Below are positions 10,723 through 21,451 of a DNA stretch of 64,000 nucleotides, one piece after another (the first letter of the stretch is position 1; each line of letters starts with the position of its first letter). The notes under the pieces are model-generated. The model ran no database searches, was not told the DNA's origin, and saw only the letters and a list, made by a program, of their open reading frames with translations. Location: positions 310,001 to 374,000 of the forward strand of contig NC_081333.1 of assembly GCF_022539665.2 (NCBI RefSeq), read 5' to 3'. The translations under genes were made by a program, and so were the position numbers. The DNA is from Daphnia carinata. Taxonomy: Eukaryota > Arthropoda > Branchiopoda > Diplostraca > Daphniidae.

Positions 10723-11825
10723 AATGGCAACTATTCTGCTTTACCTTCCAGAAAATACCAATGTCTATGTGATTAGTTTCTCGGTTTTCACTGTTCCACT
10801 CACCATTTGCCTCAGTTAAAAGCTTTTATTAGTATATTTTGAATTTATTCACTTATATTCGCATAGCTGTAGTCTTTGTATGTCGTCTTTGTGCTGGTTC
10901 GTTGGTCCTGATGTGTTTCCATAGTCCAATAATCCTACAGCACTTTTAATGGTGTGGCAAAGTTAATTTTGTTATTTGCCAGACAAACATCGTACAATGC
11001 TTGTCTGTTTGTATTCAGTTGTTTTGTGTTTGGTATGTCGAATATTTTACAACAAACCGTCCAATGCTTTCACATATGTGAAGGATTTGAATTGATACGA
11101 TATTTGTATGCTGTACAGTACAATACACTAAAACATCAGTCAATCATTGTAATTAATTTTGGTAATTTTCTAAATTAGCTTTAGAGCAGTCACTCATAAA
11201 GGAAAAAGGCTACTAGTATAAAAACTTATTATTAGAAAAAAATTATTATTAGAACATACCTTGCGCGTTCAACCATATATTAAAAGATTCACAACTGTTA
11301 TAAAAGCCAATTTAATTTTATTAACTATTTAGTTTAACCTTTGTGGTAAAAAAAATACTTAGTACTTAATAAAAATGTAAGCAGAGGTAGCAGACGGTAG
11401 GTACAGTACAAACCTCAGCAGACGATATTTAACAAAACAAGAAATTTTAAAAAGAGGGTACCGTTGCCAGATCGCAAGAAATGGGACGCGCATGCGCAAA
11501 GTTGCAATTGAAAGGATATCTCAGGTTTCGCATGTTACCCCAAGCCCAGCCCTTTTAGGGATATGTTAAATGATATATTCTGTTTTTGCTTTTCAGAAAA
11601 GTTGGCTGAAAATGATTGAACAACATGCGTAAAAATTGGAACATTAATAATCCCTATTAATCTTGCAGCAAACAATGATATGAAAATAGACGTATGTCGA
11701 AAACCCACGATTGGACTTATGATTAGACAAGATATTCGCCCTTTTTCCATAAAAGCAGAAATAATAATAAAAAATCATAATGTTTCTTATTTTCTTCTTG
11801 ACGAGCTTTCATAAGAAAATCCAAG
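10723..11825. other. Intergenic, AT-rich, no supported gene
   Basis: Low-complexity AT-rich DNA with scattered short open stretches (for example 10954-11178) that lack coding character. The promoter of the following intronless gene must lie near the end; no TATA box is obvious. Confidence 0.4.
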
Positions 11826-12821
11826 ATGGGAAATAGCAGAGATATTCATCAAGTTGCTACCACTGCAAGCGACCACCGAACTACACGAACTAAAGTACCA
11901 GAAGCGCAAGCTAAAAATGCGCCTGCAACCAAACCCATACCGGTTTTACCAGAATTAAGTAGCTGGAACGTCATCTACGTAGTCCAAGCATTATACTTTT
12001 GTATGGCCTATCATGTGACTCCGGCTATTCGGCGCTTCTTGTGCCAAAAAGGTCTTCTTTCATCTATTTTAATTGACTACGACTATACCGATCTAATGGA
12101 GAAGCTAAAGTACCAGAATAATGTCGACGAAGATTTTCTTGACATCCCTCTCAGCCACGACGAAATCTGCTCCGCGATCTATGCGCGGAATGAGGTGTGC
12201 CACATCGACCTACCTGCGGTAAAAATTAACTGGTCACAAAATTTCAAAATTCTTATGAAAGTTTGTCACAGTGTAGGTGATGGGGGTAGTGCCGCCGACG
12301 TGGATACTATTTACCAGCGCATCATAAGCGGAAATTATCAACATGCCATTGATAATAAGCCATTTCTCCTTATTAAGGCCACCTACGATGAACGTGCTGC
12401 ATTCGGTCTTAGCTACATTTTACATTGTTGTCTTGTAAAACACGTGGGACCCGCTCTTCGTAGGTTTTTGATTTATACAAACCATCGTGCAACATCAACG
12501 AGCCATGATGCCTTCGCCAACTTGAAGTTTATGATTGGACAGCAAAGATATCATAAAAATTATTTCCGAAACGGTGCTTCTCCAAGGGCTAACGCGCTAA
12601 TGCTAACGACTGCTATGGCGGCTAGAAATTCAATTTGCCACGGGAAGTTTTCGGACGTTTTTGACTATTGGGACAAGTATTTACGGTCCTGGATAAGTCT
12701 ACTGAAAACCATAAACGAAAAAGGCAGCGCCCAAAAACTTGAAGATGTCCGAAAGGCCATTGCTGTGTCTGAAAAATTCAGGAAAGAGATTCAATTCGAT
12801 TTGATTCTCTACCGAATCTAA
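11826..12821 (+). CDS. Intronless protein with two tandem HEPN-like domains
   Basis: Single uninterrupted 331-residue frame. After a Pro/Ala/Thr-rich N-terminus (1-45) come two similar alpha-helical modules, about 46-170 and 180-315. The modules align with each other: HVTPAIRRFL against HVGPALRRFL, and the motif ARNEVCH (R121-H126) against ARNSICH (R267-H272). R-N-x-x-x-H is the signature of HEPN domains, many of which are metal-independent RNases; the closest style is the HEPN of animal DZIP3-like proteins. Both modules keep Arg and His, so an active nuclease is possible. The absence of introns in a region of intron-rich genes suggests a retrocopy or a fast-duplicating family. The specific family, partners and substrate are not known from sequence. 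Confidence 0.7.
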   Translation: MGNSRDIHQVATTASDHRTTRTKVPEAQAKNAPATKPIPVLPELSSWNVIYVVQALYFCMAYHVTPAIRRFLCQKGLLSSILIDYDYTDLMEKLKYQNNVDEDFLDIPLSHDEICSAIYARNEVCHIDLPAVKINWSQNFKILMKVCHSVGDGGSAADVDTIYQRIISGNYQHAIDNKPFLLIKATYDERAAFGLSYILHCCLVKHVGPALRRFLIYTNHRATSTSHDAFANLKFMIGQQRYHKNYFRNGASPRANALMLTTAMAARNSICHGKFSDVFDYWDKYLRSWISLLKTINEKGSAQKLEDVRKAIAVSEKFRKEIQFDLILYRI

Positions 12822-13557
12822 GGCAAAATTTTGGAAACCAATCGCTAATCCACTTCGGAGTGACATCGTACGATTTGATTCAAAATGTTTAAAGTTGTAT
12901 TTCATTCAAAAAACAAGTGTCGCAGGTTCTGTCCTCAAATACACATTCTTGTCCTCAAATACCCTGATTATTCTTTAAATTCATCGTAAATAGTTAAATT
13001 ATTAGTTTATTAAGTAATAATTATAAGTAATTAGTTACTAGTGAGTTGGCTGACAAGTGCATTATTGTTCCAAAAAAACATGACCCAGGTTGAAGGAGTT
13101 CTTCGGTCAGTTTTTCGAAAAAGATAGGTCCATCGTCCACTATTTCTGTTTTCATGTTGATGTTGAGATTATTGAAATGCACTTCTTGATGCAATGGGTC
13201 GAGCCACTTGGTTGTGGAAATTTTTCCTTTTGATATTCTGACCATTACAAGTTCTTCGCAGGGACATTACATCTCAGACACAAGGGGCATCCCAATCGTT
13301 GGTTTGCTTACAAAAAGAAAGGTGATAAAGTATAAAACCAACAAATAATGATTTAATGAAATTATTAAGCTTGCTCATGCGGTAGTGGCAGACAACAAGG
13401 CAACAGACAAAAGGCGATCAGGGCCTCTTGGAATCAGTTCGAACAAAACACTATATAATTTTCAACTATATAATACTATATTCAACTTTCAACTATATAG
13501 TCTTTCATGTACATAGTTGAGAGAAACAACGTAGAAGGGTTGGCATAGAGAAGATCG
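12822..13557. other. Intergenic with one minus-strand open stretch
   Basis: Mostly AT-rich. A 74-residue minus-strand stretch at 13021-13245 (starts MVRISKGKIS, contains FFEKLTEELLQPGS) has plausible amino-acid composition but no splice partners or homology I recognise. It could be a fragment of a lost gene. Confidence 0.3.
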
Positions 13558-13770
13558 ATTCTGATTCAGAATATAGCATTAGTTTTTCGCTTAGTGGTGC
13601 ACTTTCTGAATAAAAAGGAATTTAAGTGATTTTTGTTTGTTTACGGTCGCCAGTGCCATCTATCAACAGAAAAATGGAGAAAATAAGCTTCGATACTGGA
13701 AATATCAAGCAAACTAGGACAACTAAAAAACTATAAGTCGCACATAAAAACAATATTGATTTTCATGATT
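13558..13770. repeat. Dispersed repeat R2, copy 2
   Basis: Second copy of the unit at 7618-7835, same orientation, with many substitutions and small indels. It abuts R1 copy 2 with almost no gap. Confidence 0.7.
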
Positions 13771-14271
13771 CTTTTGTTTTCGTCTTCTGTCAAGAAATAA
13801 AGATGTTTTGTTAAAATTTTTAAATATAAAACGAGTTTTATTATGGAAATGCGAGATGAATGTACGTGGCATGCGTAGCCTAGCGACAGATGTCGACACT
13901 ATTATTCAAGGTAATCTCCATCGTCATGTTCGTCTGCAGAATGACGTAGATTTCAGTGTTTTAGCTCAAATGAGTGGAGTCAATCATATTCAGGACTAGA
14001 TTCTGTATGTGACTCTTAACAACTCATTTGCGTAGACTTCTCCGTGAAAACAAGTTCGAATTCGGTGAGACGTAAAAGAGGTCGACTCTTCCTTTTCAAT
14101 ATTGCGTTTCTTTCGTTTAATTTCAAAGGGGCCCGTGATGTCGCAGTTTTCCACCTATTTATTGGCACAGGATAAACCCATTATTTCCACTGAAAATGTC
14201 TTAATCGAGAGCCATATTTGATGATCATGCTAATCATGTCGTCATCGAGGAAAACTCTGCTCACATAACCG
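13771..14271. repeat. Dispersed repeat R1, copy 2
   Basis: Second copy of the 4262-4757 unit. Identity ends near ctcacataac, after which the DNA switches to fragments related to the eIF4G-like gene region. Confidence 0.75.
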
Positions 14272-14289
14272 ATTGAGAAAGCGAACAAC

Positions 14290-14420
14290 AACGCTTTTCA
14301 GCAACGCCGTAAGCAGTACTTGCAAGATTAAATAGAGTCGAAATAGACCATTTTTTTTGTTGAAAGGAATATAGGCGATGAACTGCAAGATTAGGTCTAA
14401 CAAACTAACGTTGACGTTGA
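14290..14420. repeat. Chimeric fragment from the eIF4G-like locus
   Basis: About 14300-14325 resembles the exon segment at 20437-20475 (shared aacgcttttcagcaacgcc), and 14338-14415 resembles the 3' flank of that gene at 21307-21385 (shared gtcgaaatagacca and atataggcgat). The intervening DNA is missing. This stitched piece sits directly between repeat R1 and the WD40 partial copy. Confidence 0.6.
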
Positions 14421-15685
14421 GGCTCCGATCAAGTTTTCGTATCGGATTTGTCCACTGGCGACATGATCACAATTGACAGTAAAAAGGTTTCGGCTGTAAG
14501 GTGGATTCCAGAAAAACAAATCGCTGTATCGTCTGGTGCCGGGACGATTCAGATTTTTGAACTGGATGAAAACAATTTGACAACAACACTCGTGAAAGAA
14601 TTCAAACATAGAAGTAAATATGGACGTCTGGAATGGAATGAAAAGACCCACTTTTTGGCCAGTGGTGATGGTGACGGGATTAAGGTAAGTAATTTAGTTT
14701 ATTGACGTAACAGAATGAAACGGAGGAGATGGTCGGTCTCGTCGTAATTACCTTATTTATTTCATTGTCTTTTTTCTTCTTGGCAGATCTGGTCCATGGA
14801 TCGTGACGACCCTATTCATAGCCTGCCAATTGATGGGGAAATTTCAGGATTGGCCTGGTGTCCGTGCATAAGAAGTGGGGAAGAAGACGAAATCGAAAAG
14901 GCAAGGAAATCGGCCAAAAACTATACTCTTATTTAGTAAGTCAACTGAAACATAACGAGCTGCATTAGCACTTTTAAATTTAAACAAACACAATCATTTT
15001 GTGAATCGTTGTCCATGCCTGGTGTTACTATTGTCCGTTTTTGTATAATCTGATAGGCTTTTATTTTTCTTTTAGCGCATCGAGCGGCGTTTCTCTTTGG
15101 AATCCACTCGAAAACGAAAAAAAGCCACGACTTCTTTCTGATGGTGATACGTTCGCCTTTTCATCGGATGGTGCGTTTCTTGCAGAAGGAGGCCGTGATA
15201 AATCAATTATTTGGTCATCGGAGGTAAAAAAAACAAACAATCTGTTTACAATATCGTCGTTTTAGCCATGGTTTTAAATTAGCCCGCAATGCTATGCGCC
15301 TTACGTGAAAAAATTCTTTTTCTTTTTTTTTTTTCAGCACTGGAGACCAATTTATACTACACAATACGAATTCTTTGGTGATATAGATAATTTTTCTTGG
15401 CTTTACACTACTACTCCTGCAAACTTCTACGAGCATAAATTCATAGTCAATAACATGGACGAGGTACTATACAATTGTATCATGGCACAAAATAATTGCT
15501 AGTGAGCACCATTTTCTTCATTTTCAATATAGTCCAGCACCGTACTTGAATTCGCTTTCGAAGAAAGCAAGTTTTCTGATACAGCTAGTCAAATATTAAA
15601 AGAATCAAAAGACGAGGACGTGGGTGCCGAAAGTGAAGTCGCTAGTCCTTCAAAACGCCTAAAGGCGAGCTCGTCTTCAAAATAG
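14421..15685 (+). pseudogene. Truncated WD40-only copy of the kinase/WD40 gene
   Basis: Five exon blocks (about 14421-14684, 14787-14935, 15076-15223, 15338-15463, 15533-15685) match the last five exons of the gene at 28882-33834, with the same intron positions and phases. Protein landmarks: SDQVFVSDLSTGDMIT, FELDENNLTTT, KIWSMDRDDPIHSLP, SSGVSLWNPL, and an acidic/Ser-rich end KRLKASSSSK. Similarity continues into the 3' flank (tagatcctgcaaaaga). All kinase exons and the first WD repeats are absent and there is no obvious start. The remaining frame has no internal stop, so a shorter expressed protein cannot be excluded, but a partial duplicate is the simplest reading. Confidence 0.7.
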
Positions 15686-15990
15686 AACCAAGTGAAGAAA
15701 AGTAGATCCTGCAAAAGACAACAATGCTATATTTCCGAAATAAAAAACGTTTCAGTTGCAATTTTTATCCAATGTTACTATGGCCCTTTAAACCATAGGT
15801 TGGAATTTTACATTCTGATAATTTTCAATGGGGGATGTTTCTAAAAAAACAGTCATTGATCTAACATTATCTCTCTTTCCTATCTTTTCTTTTTGTCTTT
15901 ATCTTTTTTATCTTTAATTTCACTTCTTTCAGGGCCATAAGCTGAAGAAGGCAAAAGTTAATATAGTTTTATTTTTTTATCGAAAAACTA
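15686..15990. repeat. WD40 gene 3' flank plus short repeat R3, copy 1
   Basis: The first part duplicates the 3' flank at 33835-33990. From about 15835 a segment with tctaaaaaaacagtcattga and agggccataagctga recurs at about 18500-18640, inside an intron of the eIF4G-like gene. Non-coding. Confidence 0.6.
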
Positions 15991-15992
15991 CA

Positions 15993-16977
15993 GAGGTAAT
16001 GTAAATATTATAGAGGCACTAGGTATCCATGCCAGTGAAACGGTGAGGCCGCTAAATTTGAAACTCGCATTTGATAATTATTACACTATTGTTTCATTTC
16101 CTTTTTTTTGTAGGCTTTATCAAAACTGAATCAAAAAGCTACCACTCCACTTCAACTCAAAAGGTGTCGAGCAAAAATATTTTTCTACATGGATACGGCC
16201 ATACCACTTAAACTGATAAGTAAATGGTCTTGTGAAGAGGAAAAACAGGGCAAAGACTATCAACAACACGTAAGTAAACAATTCAGTTTCATTAATTTAA
16301 GGGAATTGTTATTGTTAAAACTATTTAAATTTTTGTTTTTAATGGCAGGCACTTGCCAGACTAATCTCAGCTTGTGATAAGCCTGCACGAGAGATGTCGT
16401 CCTTCTTGTACAGAACGCCTCATACTTTAGATATCTCCCGTTTAGGTATTGTTCATGTGCACACTGGTAGGTTTAAACAAATAAGCGGAAATTTGAACAT
16501 GACAAAGATAAGTAAGGAACGGAAGGTGATCTTCTTCCAAAGAGGAAATGAATATTCGGTAGGTGTTGGGTAAAGGAAGGTTGGAAATTTGAGTAAGGAC
16601 GGGAAAAACATTTTGTGGCTTTCCACATTTAAAAAATATTTTAAAAAACGAATGTATGACCGCTTCCTTTACTTACAGGTCCAGCTTTAAAATTTAAAGT
16701 TAGAGTTGATAATTTAACAGTTAAAGTTTTGACTTTATTCAAAATGATACTGATTTACTCGGTCGATTGGACCATAGAACATCATGAAACAATCACGCTG
16801 GGATTAAAAGCGTTTTCCGACCGTATAGCCAGCTCATGGAAATGGATTCATCACCTCCTGAAAATTGATTGTTGGCCTGGAATTAATGAGAGCTGCATTG
16901 GAAGTACTACCCTTTCAATTAAAGGTTTTTTAAATTTTTGCTTGCCGCAATTCTTGTTGGTTTTTTTATTCCTCTAG
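15993..16977 (+). CDS. Unrecognised upstream exons of the eIF4G-like locus
   Basis: Exon-like blocks at about 15993-16040 (NVNIIEALGIHASE), 16114-16269 (SKLNQKATTPLQLKRC, YMDTAIPLKLISKW), 16349-16466 (RLISACDKPAREMSSFLYRT) and 16679 onward (KFKVRVDNL, SVDWTIEHHETI) join in phase through GT-AG introns. I do not recognise the protein. A second, more decayed copy lies at about 37330-38870, where the frames are interrupted. Whether these exons belong to the transcript of the eIF4G-like gene or are a separate fragment cannot be decided here. Confidence 0.35.
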
Positions 16978-17203
16978 AACAATATATCATTTCGCAGAAA
17001 AGTCGAAGCAGTCAAAATCCAAAACTTACCCTTCCTCCATTATTTCTACGCGCCATTTTTCCACTTCTAGCGGGAATACTCCGAACTATGCTAGTCTCAT
17101 ACAGCAGTTGGATAATATTTAGCAGTGAATTGGCGCGCGCGCGACGTTATGTGCAATAATACATTCTCACGTGCTTCATACCTTTTCTTTTTGTCTCAGT
17201 AGT

Positions 17204-18206
17204 TAGCCAAAATCAGATCTACAGTTGAATTCGTTATGCCAGTCCCTTTTCTGTTGGGTTCCGTACCAACAAATTTAAAAAGTATTCAAGAATACCTTGA
17301 TGTTGCTGCTGATTATGAAGCAACAGATGTATCTGTTAGCTATTGGAGTATGACCTTTCTAAAGCATGATCTATCATGTCGAAGGTCTATATTATTTTCT
17401 TTCTCAGGTCGCCTTATGCTCTTCAGCAAGGATTTAGTCTAGTCAAAGATAAAGAAGACCTGGAATTTTTGCTTGATCTGATGGAATGGCTTGGGGGAAG
17501 GAAAGAAGAACTGAAGTCCCTGAAGGTACGACTTCTACAAACTTCTCTAATGATGCAGTGAAATGATATTTTCTTAATTGAGGGTAAATTAAGTGCATTC
17601 ATATTCATTGTGGTTTCAGACAGTATGTGACCTAGTTGAGGCTCAACTTCATGTTGAAAATGTTGCTGATAATCTTTTAACCTGGGCTGAAAGTGGATTC
17701 CAGCTACTCCCCATTAATCGGTTCAACAAGTAAGATAAATATTAGATTTCCCATCACATGCTTAAAAGAAACGTTTACTAATGCATTTACAGAATTGTTG
17801 GTGGGGCATTCTTAATTGCTAAAATATTGCTGGATGTGTGCTCAATCTTTGGCGAGCTAACCAATGAAATGGCCAAAAAGAAAAAGTACTTCTTTTAAAT
17901 TTAATCAATTGTGTCAATTTAAAAATATGTTTGTCTTTGTAGATACGTCAGTTTACACACTGTCGACATGAAGAATTGCACAACTCTGTCCTGCACTGAG
18001 GTAAAAAAAAATGTTTATTTAATCTTATGAAAGAGGGTGTTTCATATTCTTTGGACATATTCTTGGATGTCTCATCATTTCTGTGTGGAGTGCATAGATA
18101 ATGTAATGTAAATCGTGAATGTCACAATTTTGATTCTAGACGATGCCTAACGTATTGTCAACATTGAAGCACAAATCTGACCCCCATCCCGTTATTTCAG
18201 AAATAA
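17204..18206 (+). pseudogene. VTA1/LIP5-like N-terminal module, copy A
   Basis: VTA1 is the cofactor of the ESCRT ATPase VPS4; its N-terminus carries MIT-like helices. Exons about 17204-17347, 17408-17525, 17620-17729, 17793-17885, 17943-18000 and 18140-18206 encode VPTNLKSIQEYLDVAADYE, YALQQGFSLV, LVEAQLHVENVADNLL and LLDVCSIFGELTNEMAKKKK, matching family segments such as FKSIQHHL, YAMQTG, HLENYAL and VFGELTDEN. At 17408-17420 one base is missing relative to copies B and C, so the second exon cannot be joined in frame to the first. From the second exon on, phases are consistent all the way into the eIF4G-like exons starting at 18279. The VTA1 C-terminal VPS4-binding domain is absent. Confidence 0.6.
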
Positions 18207-18278
18207 GTAAGTAAAATCCAAAACTTGTAATTATACATGAATGACAAGTTATAAATCGAAATTGATGCACTTCCACAG

Positions 18279-20984
18279 ATGACCTGAATACCGATACAAA
18301 AAAGTTATATGACCGAATCTTTCTGTTGAATTTGAGGAATCAACCGTCATCTATGAAGCAACCCCTAGGATTTCTTACCCAGGAAGTTTTGCGTATTGGA
18401 CATAGTGAGGTATTATTTGCCTTAGCTTTTTACAATTCAATGCGAAAGAAACGTTAACTAGCGATTCCATTGTAGTAAATTTTTATTTATATCAAAACAG
18501 GATGTTTCTAAAAAAAAAAAAGGCCATTGATCTAACACTTTCTCTGTCTGCCATCTTTTCTCTTTGTTTTGATCTTTCAACTTTCATTTCCCTTCATTCA
18601 GGGCCATAAGCTGAGGCCGGCAAAAGTTCATATTATTATTTTTTTTTGTTTTGTTTTATCTCTGAAATTGTAACTATTTTTGTAAACAATGTATGAAACG
18701 TATTTTCCACCTCTTGCTAAATATTTTACAGGCACCCAAAATGAGATACCTTGACTACGATTCATTAGTCATACGGAAACGGTCAGAAGATGATATTCGT
18801 AAACGACAGAATAGCGCAAATTCAAATACCCAAAAAGAAAATAGGTTAACGAATGTGCCTGATAGCCCAGTAAATGTAAGAATTCAATCATTTTAACTTC
18901 CTATCGAATATATCTACCATGTTGGTTTCCAGGTTGCCTTGAAGAAGTTCATCGAGCTGCTGAATGAGCTGAATCCATCAACGTGGAAAAAGCTATTACC
19001 AATGATCAAAGCTTCCAGAATTAACAGTGCAAAACGATTGTCGGAAATCACCAACTTAATTTTTGACAAGGTATTGCTTGCCTTGCGAGAACGTTATTGA
19101 GGGGAAATCACTACCAAATTAACTACTAGGCTATTGAGAATCCGAATTTGTTGTCCGTTTATGCAAAACTTTGTCGAGTCTTGTGGTTCCGAAAAGTTCC
19201 TTGTGCCTCAAGTCCAAGTGGAACATTATACTTTCGTACCATGATGCTGGCCCGTGTCCTGAAAGAATTTGAAAAGGCGAAAACAAATACCATCGGAGCC
19301 AAAACCGAAAAGGAGGAAATAAAAAAAGCCGAAACAGTACAATCCAATTCTATCGACGATCCCCAAGAAAACCAAAGAATTAACAGCATTTTCAAGGAAA
19401 CGAAAAAGGGGGAATTAGAAAAAAATGGAAGGAAAGACACTTTTGCCAACATTAAGTAAAGAAACTTTAACATTGGAATATTATTCATCTTCTTGATATT
19501 TATAATTGTTCCAGGTTTATAGCAGAATTGTTCAAAGTGAAACTAGTTGCTATCCACGTTATAAATGAGTGTATAGTTTGGTTATTGAGCCAAAATGAAG
19601 ACGAGAGCGCGCTGGAATGCCTCTGTTCCGTCCTGGTTGCCATCGGTAAGGAACTGGAAACCCCTAATGAAAGACCAACAGCGAATCCGGTACCTTCAAA
19701 CATGGAATTAGCTATACTTTTGATTTACCCTTTGAAATGAATAATATTATTTTTTTCCTTCGCGATACAGAAATATTCGGAAGCTATATCTTCCTATTAC
19801 CATACTTTGGAAGCCATCCTAGATAAAAACGTGATATCAGACCGTGTGCGTGCCTTGGTTCGAGATGTCATTGATATGCGCAATAGCGGATGGCTGTCTC
19901 GTCATGAAAACAGTTTAATCAAAATCGAGCAAGATCCCAATGAGTCCGAAGAGCAAGGCTTGATAACGGATCTGTCTTTCGAAAAACCTTCCAATTTCAT
20001 TGATGATTTGTCTCATAAAGGTGAAGATCAAATACGATAATCCTTTAAATCAATTAACTGAAGATCTTCCTTTTTCAGGCAATATCCTCCAAAATGGCGA
20101 AGGAGTTGAACATACCAAGCAGGAAATCGGACAGATACTTGAAGTACTCACTAAATTTTCCAGGTTATCTAGAAATTGACTAAATAAACAAATTTCTTGC
20201 AGACACTGGAAGCTTATCATAAACCGGCCGCTTCAGTTGAAGCTGATGAAACATCTTGCTCTTTGCTACAAGAAGCCGCTACCCTGTCCGGCATCGAAAT
20301 CTTATTTGACGACAGAGAAACTCGAGGCGGTGAGTTGAATGGTGGCCATAAACGACAAAATGACACTGCGAGTCTGGAAGCCATGAAAACATGCGGTGAT
20401 GTTTCGTGTGAAAGTCCAACTGAGAAATTGAGCACCAACGCTTTTCAGCAACGCCTGAAACAATACTTTCAAGAGGAAAATAAGTCTACTACCGATGAAA
20501 TTTGCATTTGGATTCAGGTATCATTTATTTAGTTTGCTACGACCATGGAAACTAATTTTTATTGGTCTATTTTTTAGAAAGAATATGTTGGTGAAATTGA
20601 TTCTACTTTCATCCGTGCATTGATGACCTGCATTATAGAGACATCCATCGAAGGCAACTTGTTTTTGAACCTATTCAGTTTAAATTACGCCCTTGTTGTT
20701 ACGATGAATTTCATTGCATGCAGGAAGCGGAGTGGATAGTAAATTGATCCACGCTGTTTTTAAGCAAAGGGTGGAGGTATTGCATCGTTACGTTGACAAA
20801 TGTAATGACCGTGAACTTCAAGTACTCCCCGTACTCCAGTCATTACTCGGAAAATGTCAACACCCTGAAGGTGATAGAATTTTTTTTGTTCCACTACGTG
20901 TGAATCTGAGGTAACTGTTTTGTTTTAGATTTGATTCGTGATGTCTTTGAGATATTCTGTAATGGTGAAGTAATCTCTGAGTAG
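18279..20984 (+). CDS. eIF4G-like translation initiation factor (MIF4G, MA3, partial W2)
   Basis: Scaffold of cap-dependent initiation: binds eIF4E, eIF4A and eIF3. Exons 18279-18409, 18732-18875, 18933-19070, 19130-19455, 19515-19689, 19771-20020, 20079-20143, 20203-20517, 20578-20653, 20724-20870 and 20929-20984 join in frame into about 607 residues. Order: eIF4E-binding motif YDRIFLL, MIF4G domain (LLPMIKASRINSAKRLSEIT, IFDKAIENPNLLSVYAKLC, FIAELFKVKL, ALECLCSVLVAIGKELE, VRDVIDMRNSGW), MA3-like region, then the start of W2 (FKQRVEVLHRYVDK). It ends at TAG 20982, where family members continue; the frame beyond still reads SVQSWVFEWNPSSLEEN. It is shorter and more divergent than canonical eIF4G, so a lineage-specific paralogue. 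The 5' start is unresolved; upstream VTA1-like exons are in phase with it. Confidence 0.75.
18500..18645. repeat. Repeat R3, copy 2 (inside an eIF4G-like intron)
   Basis: Lies within the 322-bp intron 18410-18731, the longest of this gene. Similar to 15835-15965, sharing gatgtttctaaaa and cagggccataagctga. It explains the intron's unusual length. Confidence 0.6.
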
Positions 20985-21451
20985 TCCGTTCAGTCTTGGG
21001 TGTTTGAATGGAATCCTAGCTCATTGGAAGAGAATTAAGATAACTTGGATATGAGGTTCCTGTTTTGGTTCAGCGAGTTAGTTATCGACACTGAACAGGC
21101 TCTTGACTGAAAAACATTGGAATGTGATGGAAGGCACATTTTTCGTTTTTAAGTGCTAAAAAAAAAGTTGCCCGTGCGTGCAGCTTTTTGTTTTGTTTTA
21201 AGAATATTTTTGCAACTACTGTTTCGCATGCTCCCTTAACCATTTAACCTAGCATGTCCGTTCGTTCTTACTTTTTATATTTTCAAGCATTAACACATAT
21301 AATAATTGTCGAAATAGACCATTTTTTTGTTGAAAGAAATATAGGCGATCAACTGCAAGACTACGTCTAACAACTAACGATGGCTAAATCGTTTCATTAG
21401 AGACAGCTGCCTTTCTACAGCTACAGCAAGTCAACCATTGAATTGTTGAAA
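20985..21451. other. 3' flank of the eIF4G-like gene
   Basis: The first 60 bp still read as W2-type protein in the same frame after the TAG. 21307-21385 is the segment duplicated at 14338-14415. The rest is AT-rich 3' flank, followed by the convergent FHIT gene. Confidence 0.5.

Noticed and set aside
17348-17407. A 24-bp intron (gtctat...ctcag) that would keep the VTA1-like frame in copy A
   Set aside because: Too short to splice; comparison with copies B and C shows the real 60-bp intron plus a one-base loss in copy A.
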